Shown here one piece after another: positions 1-6,658 of a DNA stretch of 6,658 bases; the first letter of the stretch is position 1; each line of letters begins with the position of its first letter. Origin of the DNA: Synechococcaceae bacterium WB8_1B_136. GTDB taxonomy: Bacteria > Cyanobacteriota > Cyanobacteriia > PCC-6307 > Cyanobiaceae. The stretch is taken from assembly GCA_010029175.1 (NCBI GenBank), contig RGNC01000113.1:1-6658 (forward strand), written 5' to 3'. A program made the translations under genes and the position numbers. The notes under the pieces were generated by a model. That model was given only the letters and a program-made list of their open reading frames with translations. It was not told where the DNA came from and did no database searches.

Positions 1-881
1 CCACACCGCCCTTGCTCAAACCCGACTGGCTGCGCGTGAAGGCCCCCCAGCGGGAACGCATCGGCGAGGTGGCCGACCTGCTGCTGGATCTGAAGCTCAA
101 CACCGTCTGCCAGGAGGCCAGCTGCCCCAACATCGGCGAGTGCTTTGCCGGCGGCACCGCCACCTTCCTGATCATGGGGCCCGGCTGCACCCGCGCCTGC
201 CCCTACTGCGACATCGACTTCGACCGAAGCGTGCGCGCCCTCGACCCCACCGAGCCCGAGCGGCTGGGGGAAGCGGTGGCGCGCCTGGGGCTCAGGCACG
301 TGGTGATCACCTCGGTGAATCGCGACGACCTGGCCGATGGCGGCGCCAGCCAATTCGTGGCCTGCATCCAGCAGGTGCGCGCCCGCTCGCCGCTCACCAC
401 CATCGAGCTGCTGATTCCCGATTTCTGCGGCAACTGGGCCGCCCTGGCCGCGGTGATGGACGCGGCCCCCGAGGTGCTCAACCACAACATCGAAACCGTG
501 CCGCGGCTCTACAAGAAAGCCCGGCCCCAGGGGATCTACTCCCGTTCGCTGGAGCTGCTGCAACGGGTGCGCAGCGGCTGGCCGCAGGCCTACACCAAAT
601 CCGGCCTGATGGTGGGCCTGGGAGAAAGCGATGCCGAGGTGCTCGAGGTGATGGCGGATCTGCGGCGCCATCAGGTGGACATCGTGACCATCGGCCAGTA
701 CCTCTCCCCCGGCCCCAAGCACCTGCCCGTGGATCGTTTCGTGACCCCCGATCAATTCGAGGCCTTCCGGAGCCACGGCGAAACGGAGCTGGGCTTCCTG
801 CAGGTGGTGAGCACGCCGCTCACCCGCAGCAGCTACCACGCCGGCGAGGTGCAGCGGCTGATGCGGGAGCATCCGCGCTGA
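1..881 (+). CDS. lipA: Lipoyl synthase LipA (5' end probably beyond the window edge)
   Basis: This radical S-adenosylmethionine enzyme inserts two sulfur atoms into protein-bound octanoyl groups, making the lipoyl cofactor of 2-oxoacid dehydrogenase E2 subunits and glycine-cleavage H protein in the cytoplasm. Counting from the TTG at 12, both family clusters are visible. Cys33, Cys38 and Cys44 (CX4CX5C) hold the auxiliary [4Fe-4S] cluster that donates sulfur. Cys59, Cys63 and Cys66 (CX3CX2C) hold the radical-SAM cluster. The C-terminal RSSY motif (272-275) supplies the serine ligand of the auxiliary cluster. The stop is TGA at 879-881. The start is uncertain: TTG at 12 has no Shine-Dalgarno sequence before it, the frame is open to the left edge (codons T-P-P), and picocyanobacterial LipA proteins as I recall them carry several more residues before the KPDWLRVKAP block. 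The true start is therefore probably outside. All catalytic residues are present. The gene converges on the transporter gene with a 9-base gap. Product assignment is very secure. Confidence 0.97.
   Translation, partial: TPPLLKPDWLRVKAPQRERIGEVADLLLDLKLNTVCQEASCPNIGECFAGGTATFLIMGPGCTRACPYCDIDFDRSVRALDPTEPERLGEAVARLGLRHVVITSVNRDDLADGGASQFVACIQQVRARSPLTTIELLIPDFCGNWAALAAVMDAAPEVLNHNIETVPRLYKKARPQGIYSRSLELLQRVRSGWPQAYTKSGLMVGLGESDAEVLEVMADLRRHQVDIVTIGQYLSPGPKHLPVDRFVTPDQFEAFRSHGETELGFLQVVSTPLTRSSYHAGEVQRLMREHPR
854..876. terminator. Possible hairpin at the lipA/transporter convergent junction
   Basis: Inside the last codons of lipA, GATGC (860-864) and GCATC (869-873) form a perfect 5-bp stem around a 4-base loop. 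Three further pairs (854-856 with 874-876) are possible beyond an internal bulge at 857-859. The hairpin lies just before the lipA stop on one strand and 15-37 bases past the transporter stop on the other, so it could act on either transcript. No T-run follows it on either strand, so it is not a classical intrinsic terminator and may be chance in GC-rich coding DNA. Confidence 0.18.
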
Positions 882-890
882 GCCGATCGC

Positions 891-2315
891 TCATGGGCCC
901 TCCAGATCCATGCCCCTGGTTTCAATGCGATAGATCCAGGTGATCAGGGCTCCCAGAATGGAGGTGAGGGCCAGCAGAGGCAGGAGTTTCTCGATGCCCA
1001 GGTGCTGCAGCAGGGAGGGAAAGAAAAAGGCGGTGATCACGGCTCCCACCTTGCCCGAGGCGGCGGCGAAACCAGCCCCCAGCCCCCGCAGATGGGTGGG
1101 GAACACCTCGCCGGCGAGCAGATAGGTCTGGGCGTTGGGACCCAGGTTGGTCATGAACTGGAACAGGAAAAACCCCGTCACAATCACCGGCAGATTGGTG
1201 CCGGCTTCCATGTTGCCAACCGTGGCGATCAGCAGACCCACGGCACAGCCGATGAAGCCAATGATCTGCAGCGGAATGCGGCCCCAGCGATCTGCCAGCA
1301 CGATTGCCACACTGATGCCGATCAGAAAGCCCACATCCACCAGGGCCGTGCCCTTGGCACCGAGCAGGGCGTTGTGGATCACAGCAGCCACATTGTGCTC
1401 ATCGTGGTTGGCGCCGAAGGCGGCGGCGATGATCACCGGCGTGAAGATGCCGATGCCGTAGGTGGAAAGATCCTGGAGGAACCACGGCAGCGACGCCAGG
1501 ATCGTGGCCCGCCGATAGCGGCCCCGGAACAGCTGCCGCCAGTTGGCGTGTTGGGGCAGCTGGCCCTCCTCGGCCAGCTCCAGCCGGGTCAGTTCAATGT
1601 CGCGGCGGTTCAGAAGTTTCTGCAGCTGCTTCGTGGCATGGGAGACCCTGCCCTTGCTCACGAGCCAATGGCTGCTCTCCGGCAGGAACAACCGCCCCCA
1701 CACCACGAACAACACCGGCAGCACGGGCAGCAGATAGAGCTGGCGCCACAGGTCCAAACTCGATTCCAACGTGAGGAACAGGGCGGAAATGGCCGTGGCC
1801 AGCACAGCCCCGAGGGCCTGGAAACTGAAGGCACCCAGCACCAGCCGTCCCCGGATCCGCGCCGGGATGCTCTCGGAGATCACCAGGTGTGCCGTGGGGT
1901 AGTCGGCCCCCAGAGCCAGTCCGATCACAAACAGGCACACCACCAGCATCGCTGTGTTCACGCTGAAGGAAGCCCCCACCAGGGAGATGGCCAACAGCAG
2001 CATTTCCCCAACGAACACCGGCTTGCGCCCCCAGCGATCCGCCAGCCCACCGAGAAACAGGGCCCCCAGCAACACGCCGAACAGGGTGGCCGCCGTCACC
2101 AGCCCCTTCTCCGTGCTGGTCATGTCGAACTGCCGCGACACCAGGGGCAGGGCGATGCCCCCCATGAACACGATCAGCCCCTCGAAGAACTTGCCGGCGG
2201 TGGCCAGGCCCCACACCAGCCACTGGGTGGACGACAGCACTGGGCCATTGAGGGGTGCCCCCGTCTCCCAGGCGGGCACCTCCTCGATGTAGGCCTGAAC
2301 CGTTTTGGTGCCCAT
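891..2315 (-). CDS. 12-helix MFS transporter, phosphate:H+ symporter (PHS)-like
   Basis: This is a 474-residue inner-membrane secondary transporter with about twelve hydrophobic helices (roughly 33-463) and a hydrophilic central loop (about 212-269). MFS motif A is GGLADRWGRK (89-98), repeated in the second half as LADRWGR (340-346). The end, IETRGMDLE (464-472), matches the PETKG-type tail of sugar porters and relatives. Several blocks are typical of PHS carriers: LGADYP (135-140), Gln166 in helix 5, W278-x3-D282-x3-Y286 in helix 7, GRIPLQIIGF (345-354), and GPN (392-394) leading to GEVFPT and AASGKVGA (418-425). Phosphate is a plausible substrate but unproven; organic anions or sugars remain possible. 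Helix 4 has Leu128 where PHS carriers usually have arginine. ATG at 2315 is the first start codon after an in-frame TAA at 2364-2366. No Shine-Dalgarno sequence precedes it. The gene lies 62 bases downstream of the glutamate synthase gene, in the same direction, and has lower GC than its neighbours. MFS membership is certain, the subfamily likely. Confidence 0.93.
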   Translation of the reverse strand: MGTKTVQAYIEEVPAWETGAPLNGPVLSSTQWLVWGLATAGKFFEGLIVFMGGIALPLVSRQFDMTSTEKGLVTAATLFGVLLGALFLGGLADRWGRKPVFVGEMLLLAISLVGASFSVNTAMLVVCLFVIGLALGADYPTAHLVISESIPARIRGRLVLGAFSFQALGAVLATAISALFLTLESSLDLWRQLYLLPVLPVLFVVWGRLFLPESSHWLVSKGRVSHATKQLQKLLNRRDIELTRLELAEEGQLPQHANWRQLFRGRYRRATILASLPWFLQDLSTYGIGIFTPVIIAAAFGANHDEHNVAAVIHNALLGAKGTALVDVGFLIGISVAIVLADRWGRIPLQIIGFIGCAVGLLIATVGNMEAGTNLPVIVTGFFLFQFMTNLGPNAQTYLLAGEVFPTHLRGLGAGFAAASGKVGAVITAFFFPSLLQHLGIEKLLPLLALTSILGALITWIYRIETRGMDLEGP

Positions 2316-2377
2316 GGGGTTGTGGCGACACGGGAATGATGTCGCTGGATGCTGATGGGCGGGTTAAGAGCCGCAGC
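2316..2377 (-). other. 62-base spacer between the glutamate synthase and transporter genes
   Basis: This is the only non-coding stretch longer than ten bases in the window. Read on the minus strand it has an in-frame TAA at 2364-2366 that fixes the transporter start. It shows no GGAG-like ribosome binding site near the ATG, no convincing -10/-35 pair, and no hairpin followed by T residues. Nothing here clearly separates the two genes into different transcription units, so read-through from the upstream gene is possible. Confidence 0.6.
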
Positions 2378-5300
2378 TCAGGCCGCCACCGCCTGCCGCT
2401 CCCCCAGGCCCACGGTGGCCTGCTCGCTGGGGGGCACCAGAACTTTGAAGCGAGCCCTCCAGCTGCTCCAGTCGGCCAGGATTGCCGCGGCCTTGGCGCT
2501 GCCCGTGGCCTCCAGGTGGGCTTCCAGCAGGGGCTTGAGCATCGCCTCCTGCTCCGGGGTGCTGAGGTCGGCGATGGCCACGATCTCCAGATTCACCCGC
2601 TCCCGCAGGCCGCCATTCTCATCCAGGATCAACGCCACCCCGCCGGTCATGCCGGCGGCCACGTTGCGGCCCGTGGAGCCAAGCACCACCACCACGCCGC
2701 CGGTCATGTACTCGCAGCAGTGGTCGCCGGCGCCCTCCACCACGGTGCGGGCGCCGCTGTTGCGCACGCCAAAGCGCTCCCCGGCCCGGCCCAGGGCAAA
2801 CAGCTCACCGCCGGTGGCGCCGTAGAGGCAAGTGTTGCCCAGGATCACCTGGTTGCCGGGGTCCTGCACGCCGGCGGGGGGCACCACGGTGAGGCGGCCG
2901 CCGTTGAGGCCCTTGCCCACATAGTCGTTGGCTTCGCCCACCAGGCGCACGTTCATGCCCTGGAGCACGAAGGCCCCGAAACTCTGGCCGGCGGCGCCCT
3001 CAACGGTGAGGTCGAGCTGGCCGCCGAAGCCCTTGTTGCCGTGGCGAGCGGCGATTTCTCCGGAGAGCCGGGCGCCCACGCTGCGGTCGGTGTTCACGAT
3101 CGCCAGGGTGCGGGCCACGTGGCCGTGGCCCTCGATGGCCGCCATCACCTCGGCATCCGCCAGCAGCTGATCTTCCAGAATCGGGCCGTTGCCATGGGCC
3201 TCGGCCTCGTGCTGCAGCCAGCGGCGATCGGCCGCGGCCGGAATCGGATCGATCAGGCAGGAGAGATCGAGGGCCTGGGTTTTGGCCAGCTTCACGGAGC
3301 GGGCCTGCAGCAGTTCGCTACGGCCGATCAGATCCTCCAGACGCGCGACCCCCAGCACGCTCAGCAGCTGGCGCACCTCCTCGGCCACGAACAGGAAGAA
3401 ATTCACCACGTGCTCAGGCACGCCGGGGAAGCGCTTGCGCAGGTTCTCCTTCTGGGTGGCCACCCCCACCGGGCAGTTGTTGGTGTGGCACACGCGGGCC
3501 ATGATGCAACCCTCAGCGATCATCGCCACCGAGCCGAAGCCGAATTCCTCGGCGCCCAGCAGGGCGGCGATGATCACGTCCCAGCCGGTCTTGAGGCCGC
3601 CGTCGGCCCGCAGCAGCACGCGATCCCGCAGGCCGTTCTCCAGCAGGGCGCGATGCACCTCGGTGAGACCCAGCTCCCAGGGGCTGCCGGCGTGCTTGAT
3701 CGAGCTCAGTGGCGAGGCGCCGGTGCCACCATCGTGGCCGGAGATCTGAATCACATCGGCATTGGCCTTGGCCACACCGGCCGCAATGGTGCCGATGCCG
3801 ATCTCCGCCACCAGCTTCACGCTCACCTTTGCGGCGGGATGCACCTGGTGCAGGTCGTGGATCAGCTGGGCCAGATCTTCAATCGAATAGATGTCGTGGT
3901 GGGGTGGCGGCGAGATCAGGGCCACGCCGGCCTTGCTGTTGCGCAGCCAGGCGATGTAGGGGTCAACCTTCGGGCCGGGCAGCTGGCCGCCTTCGCCGGG
4001 CTTGGCCCCCTGGGCCACCTTGATCTCCAGCTGCTGGCCGCTGCGCAGGTATTCCGGCGTCACGCCGAAGCGGCCCGAGGCGATCTGCTTGATGGCGGAG
4101 CAGGCGGTGTCGCCGTTGCGCAGCCCGTTGAGGCTGGGGAGGGTGGGCGAGTGGCCGTTGGCATCCACATCGCGGAGCACTCCGAAGCGGGCCGGATCCT
4201 CACCGCCCTCGCCGCTGTTGCTCTTGCCGCCGATGCGATTCATGGCGATGGCCAGCACCTCGTGGGCCTCCCGGGAGAGGGCGCCGAGGCTCATGCCGCC
4301 GGTGCAGAAACGGCTGCAGATGCTCTCCACACTCTCCACCTGCTCGATCGGCAAGGGCGTGGCTGCGGGCCTGAGCTCCAGCAGGTCGCGCAGGGCCGTG
4401 ACCGGCCGGTTTTCCAGCAGGGTCTTGTAGGTGGAGAAGTGGTCGTAGCCGGGGCCGGCCTTCACGGCCGCATGCAGGGCCTTGGCCATCTCCGGACTGT
4501 TGAGGTGGTACTCACCACCGGTGCGGTACTGCACGAAGCCCATGAACTCGAGCTTGCTGCGGTTGAGCTCGGGGAAGGCCTTGGCGTGGAAGCTGAGGGT
4601 CTCGCTGGCGAGCTCCGCCAGGCTGAGGCCGGCCACGCGGCTGGTGGTGCCGTTGAAGGCCAGCTGGATCAGATCGGCGCCGAGGCCAATGGCCTCGAAG
4701 ATCTGGGCGCCGTGGTAGCTGGCGAGCAGGGAAATGCCGATCTTGGAGAGGATCTTGCGCAGGCCGTCTTCCAGGGCCTTGCGCACATTGGCCTGCACCT
4801 GATCGGGATTGAGGGCCGGCAACTTGCCGGTTTCGATCAGCTTCTGCACCTTGGGCTGGGCCAGCCAGTGGCGGCTGGTCTCCCAGGTGAGCCAGGGGCA
4901 CACGGCGCTGGCGCCATAGCCGATCAGGCAGGCCACATGGTGGGTGCTCCAGCACTGGGCGGTGTCCACCACCAGCGACGTCTGCAGCCGCAGGCCCAGA
5001 TTGAGCAAGTGATGGTGCACCGCCCCCACCGCCAGCAGCGGCGGGATGGTGGTGGTGGTGGCGTTGATCCCACGGGGCTGGCCGTCGCGATCGGAACGAT
5101 CGGAGAGCACCAGAATCTGACTGCCGGCGCGCACGGCCGCCTCGGCCTCACCGCGCAGGCGGTTCACGGCAGCTTCCAGCCCTGAAGGCCCGTCGGTGAC
5201 GGGCATCAGGGTGGAGAGGGTGGTGGTGGGCAGCCCCTGCTGCCCCACGGCCACCAGCTCAGCCTCATTGAGAATCGGGCTGGCCAGGTGCAGCACCGCG

Positions 5301-6658
5301 GCGGAGCTGGCTTCAGGCCGCAGGGGGGAGCCCCGCTTGCCCAGGTGCATCTCCAGGCTCATCACCAGCTTTTCCCGCAGCGGATCAATCGGCGGGTTGG
5401 TCACCTGCGCGAAGCGCTGCTTGAAGTAGTCGTAGAGAAGATGCGGTTTGTCGGAGAGCACCGCCAGGGGGATGTCGTCACCCATGCAATAGGTGGGCTC
5501 CTTGCCGGCGCCGGCCATGTCCTCGATCACCAGATCGAAGTCTTCGGCGGTGAAGCCAAAGGCGGTCTGCTGCTGCAGCAGCTCGAGATCCGCCAGCTGG
5601 CGCTCCTGGGTCCAGGGCTGGGGGGCCAGGCTGCGGCGATGCTGCGCCAGCCACTGGCCGTAGGGATGGCGGGCGGCCACCTCGGCCTTCACCTCCCAGT
5701 TGCGCAGCAGGCGGCCGTTGTCCAGGTCAACGGCCAGCATCTGCCCGGGGCCCAGGCGGCCCTTCTCGAGGATGCGGCTCTCTTCGAGCTCCACCACACC
5801 GGTTTCGCTGCCCATCACCACGAAACCGTCGCTGGTGATGCAGTAGCGGGCCGGACGCAGGCCGTTGCGATCGAGGGTGGCCCCGACGCTGCGGCCATCG
5901 GCAAACACCAGCAGGGCCGGGCCGTCCCAGGGCTCCTGGGTGCAGGCGGAATACTCGTAGAAGGCCTGGATCTCCGGCTTGTCCGCCAGCGCGGGCTGGT
6001 CGCGGAAGGCCTCCGGCACCAGGGTGAGCAGGCTCTCGGTGATCGGCCGGCCGCTGCGCACCAGCAGCTCCAGGGTGGCGTCGAGGTTGGCCGAGTCGCT
6101 GAAGGCGGCATTCACCACCGGCTTGAGATCGCCCGCTGCCTCGCCCCACACGGCATCGAGGTTCGATTCAGACGCCCGAGCCCAGTTGAGGTTGCCCAAC
6201 AGGGTGTTGATCTCGCCGTTGTGGCCCAGCAGCCGCATGGGCTGGGCCAGGGGCCAGCGGGGCAGGGTGTTGGTGCTGAAGCGGCGGTGATACACCGCAA
6301 AACTCACAGCAAAACGCTCATCGCGCAGGTCGCCGTAGAAGGCGGCGAGCACCTCCGAGCGCACCATCCCCTTGTAAACGAGGGTGCGGCTGCTGAGGGA
6401 GGCGAAGTAGAGGTCGCTCGGGCCGGGGCCCCAGGCCTCGCGGGCCCGGTCGCCGCAGCGGCGGCGCAGGCGGAACAGCAGCGATTCGAGCGCATCGCCC
6501 TCGACATCGGCATCGGCCGCCAACAACCACTGCTCGATGGCCGGGGCCGTGCCTCGGGCCAGGGGGCCCAGCACGGCGGGGTTCACCGGCACGGCGCGCC
6601 AACCCAGGCTGCGCAGGCCCAGGGTGGTGGCCTCCTCGGCACAGAAGGCCTTGGCCTG
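2378..6658 (-). CDS. glsF: Ferredoxin-dependent glutamate synthase, Fd-GOGAT (5' end beyond the window edge)
   Basis: Fd-GOGAT (also named gltB or gltS) converts glutamine and 2-oxoglutarate to two glutamates in the cytoplasm, using electrons from reduced ferredoxin, as half of the GS-GOGAT cycle. The visible 1,426 residues, counted from the right edge, cover four domains. The glutaminase remainder (to about 336) contains HNGE (146-149), whose Asn-Gly forms the oxyanion hole. A central linking domain follows to about 700. The FMN synthase domain (to about 1137) has SNSGEGGED, GEGGQLPG and PPPHHDIYSIEDL blocks, and Cys1051, Cys1057 and Cys1062 for the [3Fe-4S] cluster. The C-terminal GXGXG beta-helix domain ends at TGA 2380-2378. 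An insertion at about 4100-4183, containing DVDANGHSPTLP, is the ferredoxin loop absent from NADPH-type GltB. A GTG at 6592-6590 is not the start: the frame stays open to 6658 with family-like residues (SLGWRAVPVNPAVLG). Roughly 86 mature residues, the propeptide and catalytic Cys1 lie outside. Cysteine spacing and domain lengths are normal, so the enzyme looks intact. Confidence 0.97.
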   Translation of the reverse strand, partial: QAKAFCAEEATTLGLRSLGWRAVPVNPAVLGPLARGTAPAIEQWLLAADADVEGDALESLLFRLRRRCGDRAREAWGPGPSDLYFASLSSRTLVYKGMVRSEVLAAFYGDLRDERFAVSFAVYHRRFSTNTLPRWPLAQPMRLLGHNGEINTLLGNLNWARASESNLDAVWGEAAGDLKPVVNAAFSDSANLDATLELLVRSGRPITESLLTLVPEAFRDQPALADKPEIQAFYEYSACTQEPWDGPALLVFADGRSVGATLDRNGLRPARYCITSDGFVVMGSETGVVELEESRILEKGRLGPGQMLAVDLDNGRLLRNWEVKAEVAARHPYGQWLAQHRRSLAPQPWTQERQLADLELLQQQTAFGFTAEDFDLVIEDMAGAGKEPTYCMGDDIPLAVLSDKPHLLYDYFKQRFAQVTNPPIDPLREKLVMSLEMHLGKRGSPLRPEASSAAVLHLASPILNEAELVAVGQQGLPTTTLSTLMPVTDGPSGLEAAVNRLRGEAEAAVRAGSQILVLSDRSDRDGQPRGINATTTTIPPLLAVGAVHHHLLNLGLRLQTSLVVDTAQCWSTHHVACLIGYGASAVCPWLTWETSRHWLAQPKVQKLIETGKLPALNPDQVQANVRKALEDGLRKILSKIGISLLASYHGAQIFEAIGLGADLIQLAFNGTTSRVAGLSLAELASETLSFHAKAFPELNRSKLEFMGFVQYRTGGEYHLNSPEMAKALHAAVKAGPGYDHFSTYKTLLENRPVTALRDLLELRPAATPLPIEQVESVESICSRFCTGGMSLGALSREAHEVLAIAMNRIGGKSNSGEGGEDPARFGVLRDVDANGHSPTLPSLNGLRNGDTACSAIKQIASGRFGVTPEYLRSGQQLEIKVAQGAKPGEGGQLPGPKVDPYIAWLRNSKAGVALISPPPHHDIYSIEDLAQLIHDLHQVHPAAKVSVKLVAEIGIGTIAAGVAKANADVIQISGHDGGTGASPLSSIKHAGSPWELGLTEVHRALLENGLRDRVLLRADGGLKTGWDVIIAALLGAEEFGFGSVAMIAEGCIMARVCHTNNCPVGVATQKENLRKRFPGVPEHVVNFFLFVAEEVRQLLSVLGVARLEDLIGRSELLQARSVKLAKTQALDLSCLIDPIPAAADRRWLQHEAEAHGNGPILEDQLLADAEVMAAIEGHGHVARTLAIVNTDRSVGARLSGEIAARHGNKGFGGQLDLTVEGAAGQSFGAFVLQGMNVRLVGEANDYVGKGLNGGRLTVVPPAGVQDPGNQVILGNTCLYGATGGELFALGRAGERFGVRNSGARTVVEGAGDHCCEYMTGGVVVVLGSTGRNVAAGMTGGVALILDENGGLRERVNLEIVAIADLSTPEQEAMLKPLLEAHLEATGSAKAAAILADWSSWRARFKVLVPPSEQATVGLGERQAVAA

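Noticed and set aside
883..890. CCGATCGC and two GCGATCGG octamers (3224-3231, 5087-5094) resembling the cyanobacterial HIP1 repeat
   Set aside because: HIP1 is the exact palindrome GCGATCGC. I found no exact copy in the window, and one-mismatch forms are expected by chance at this base composition.
140..943. A 267-codon open frame overlapping lipA in another frame
   Set aside because: Its composition is rich in Arg, Pro, Ala and Gly, typical of a shifted frame in GC-rich DNA, and the lipA frame is unambiguous.
1002..2339. A 445-codon open frame on the plus strand opposite the transporter gene
   Set aside because: Its translation is dominated by Gln, His, Gly and Pro with no hydrophobic core pattern or motif, whereas the minus strand encodes a complete transporter with conserved motifs. 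It is a shadow frame.
5046..5060. A short run of GGT triplets that could be a microsatellite
   Set aside because: It encodes a threonine run before the conserved IPPLLAVGAVHHHL block of glutamate synthase and has only about four perfect units.
2255..5185. A 976-codon open frame on the plus strand opposite the glutamate synthase gene
   Set aside because: It lies almost wholly antisense to well-conserved Fd-GOGAT domains. Its translation is low-complexity, rich in Gly, Ala, His, Gln and Leu, as expected from the complement of GC-biased codons, and resembles no family I know.
6590..6592. GTG as the start codon of the glutamate synthase gene
   Set aside because: The frame continues for 22 more codons to the window edge and encodes family-conserved sequence, so this GTG is an internal valine.

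Overview
The window looks like ordinary chromosomal sequence from a high-GC unicellular cyanobacterium, most likely of the Cyanobium/Synechococcus picocyanobacterial group. The reasons are a ferredoxin-type glutamate synthase, a LipA that closely resembles the picocyanobacterial form as I recall it, and high GC throughout. The genus is an inference from remembered sequences, not from a search.

There are three genes and almost no non-coding DNA. From the left edge to 881, on the plus strand, is lipA (lipoyl synthase), with its extreme N-terminus probably outside the window. After a 9-base convergent gap, 891-2315 on the minus strand encodes a 474-residue, 12-helix major facilitator transporter. 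Its motifs fit the phosphate:H+ symporter (PHS) branch and relatives better than ordinary sugar porters. A 62-base gap follows, and from 2378 to the right edge, on the minus strand, lies most of a ferredoxin-dependent glutamate synthase (glsF, also called gltB or gltS). About the first 90 residues of its mature protein, including the catalytic N-terminal cysteine, are outside the window.

The glutamate synthase is the second half of the GS-GOGAT cycle. It uses photosynthetically reduced ferredoxin to turn glutamine and 2-oxoglutarate into two glutamates. The transporter lies downstream in the same direction and could share its transcript. LipA inserts sulfur into octanoyl groups to make the lipoyl cofactor of 2-oxoacid dehydrogenases and the glycine cleavage system. 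LipA and the glutamate synthase are both iron-sulfur enzymes, but I see no sign that they form one functional unit.

I found no RNA gene, CRISPR array, insertion sequence, phage remnant or novel multi-gene system. The most interesting item is the transporter. It keeps nearly all the residues I recall as phosphate-site residues in PHS symporters, lacks the usual helix-4 arginine, and has visibly lower GC than its neighbours.
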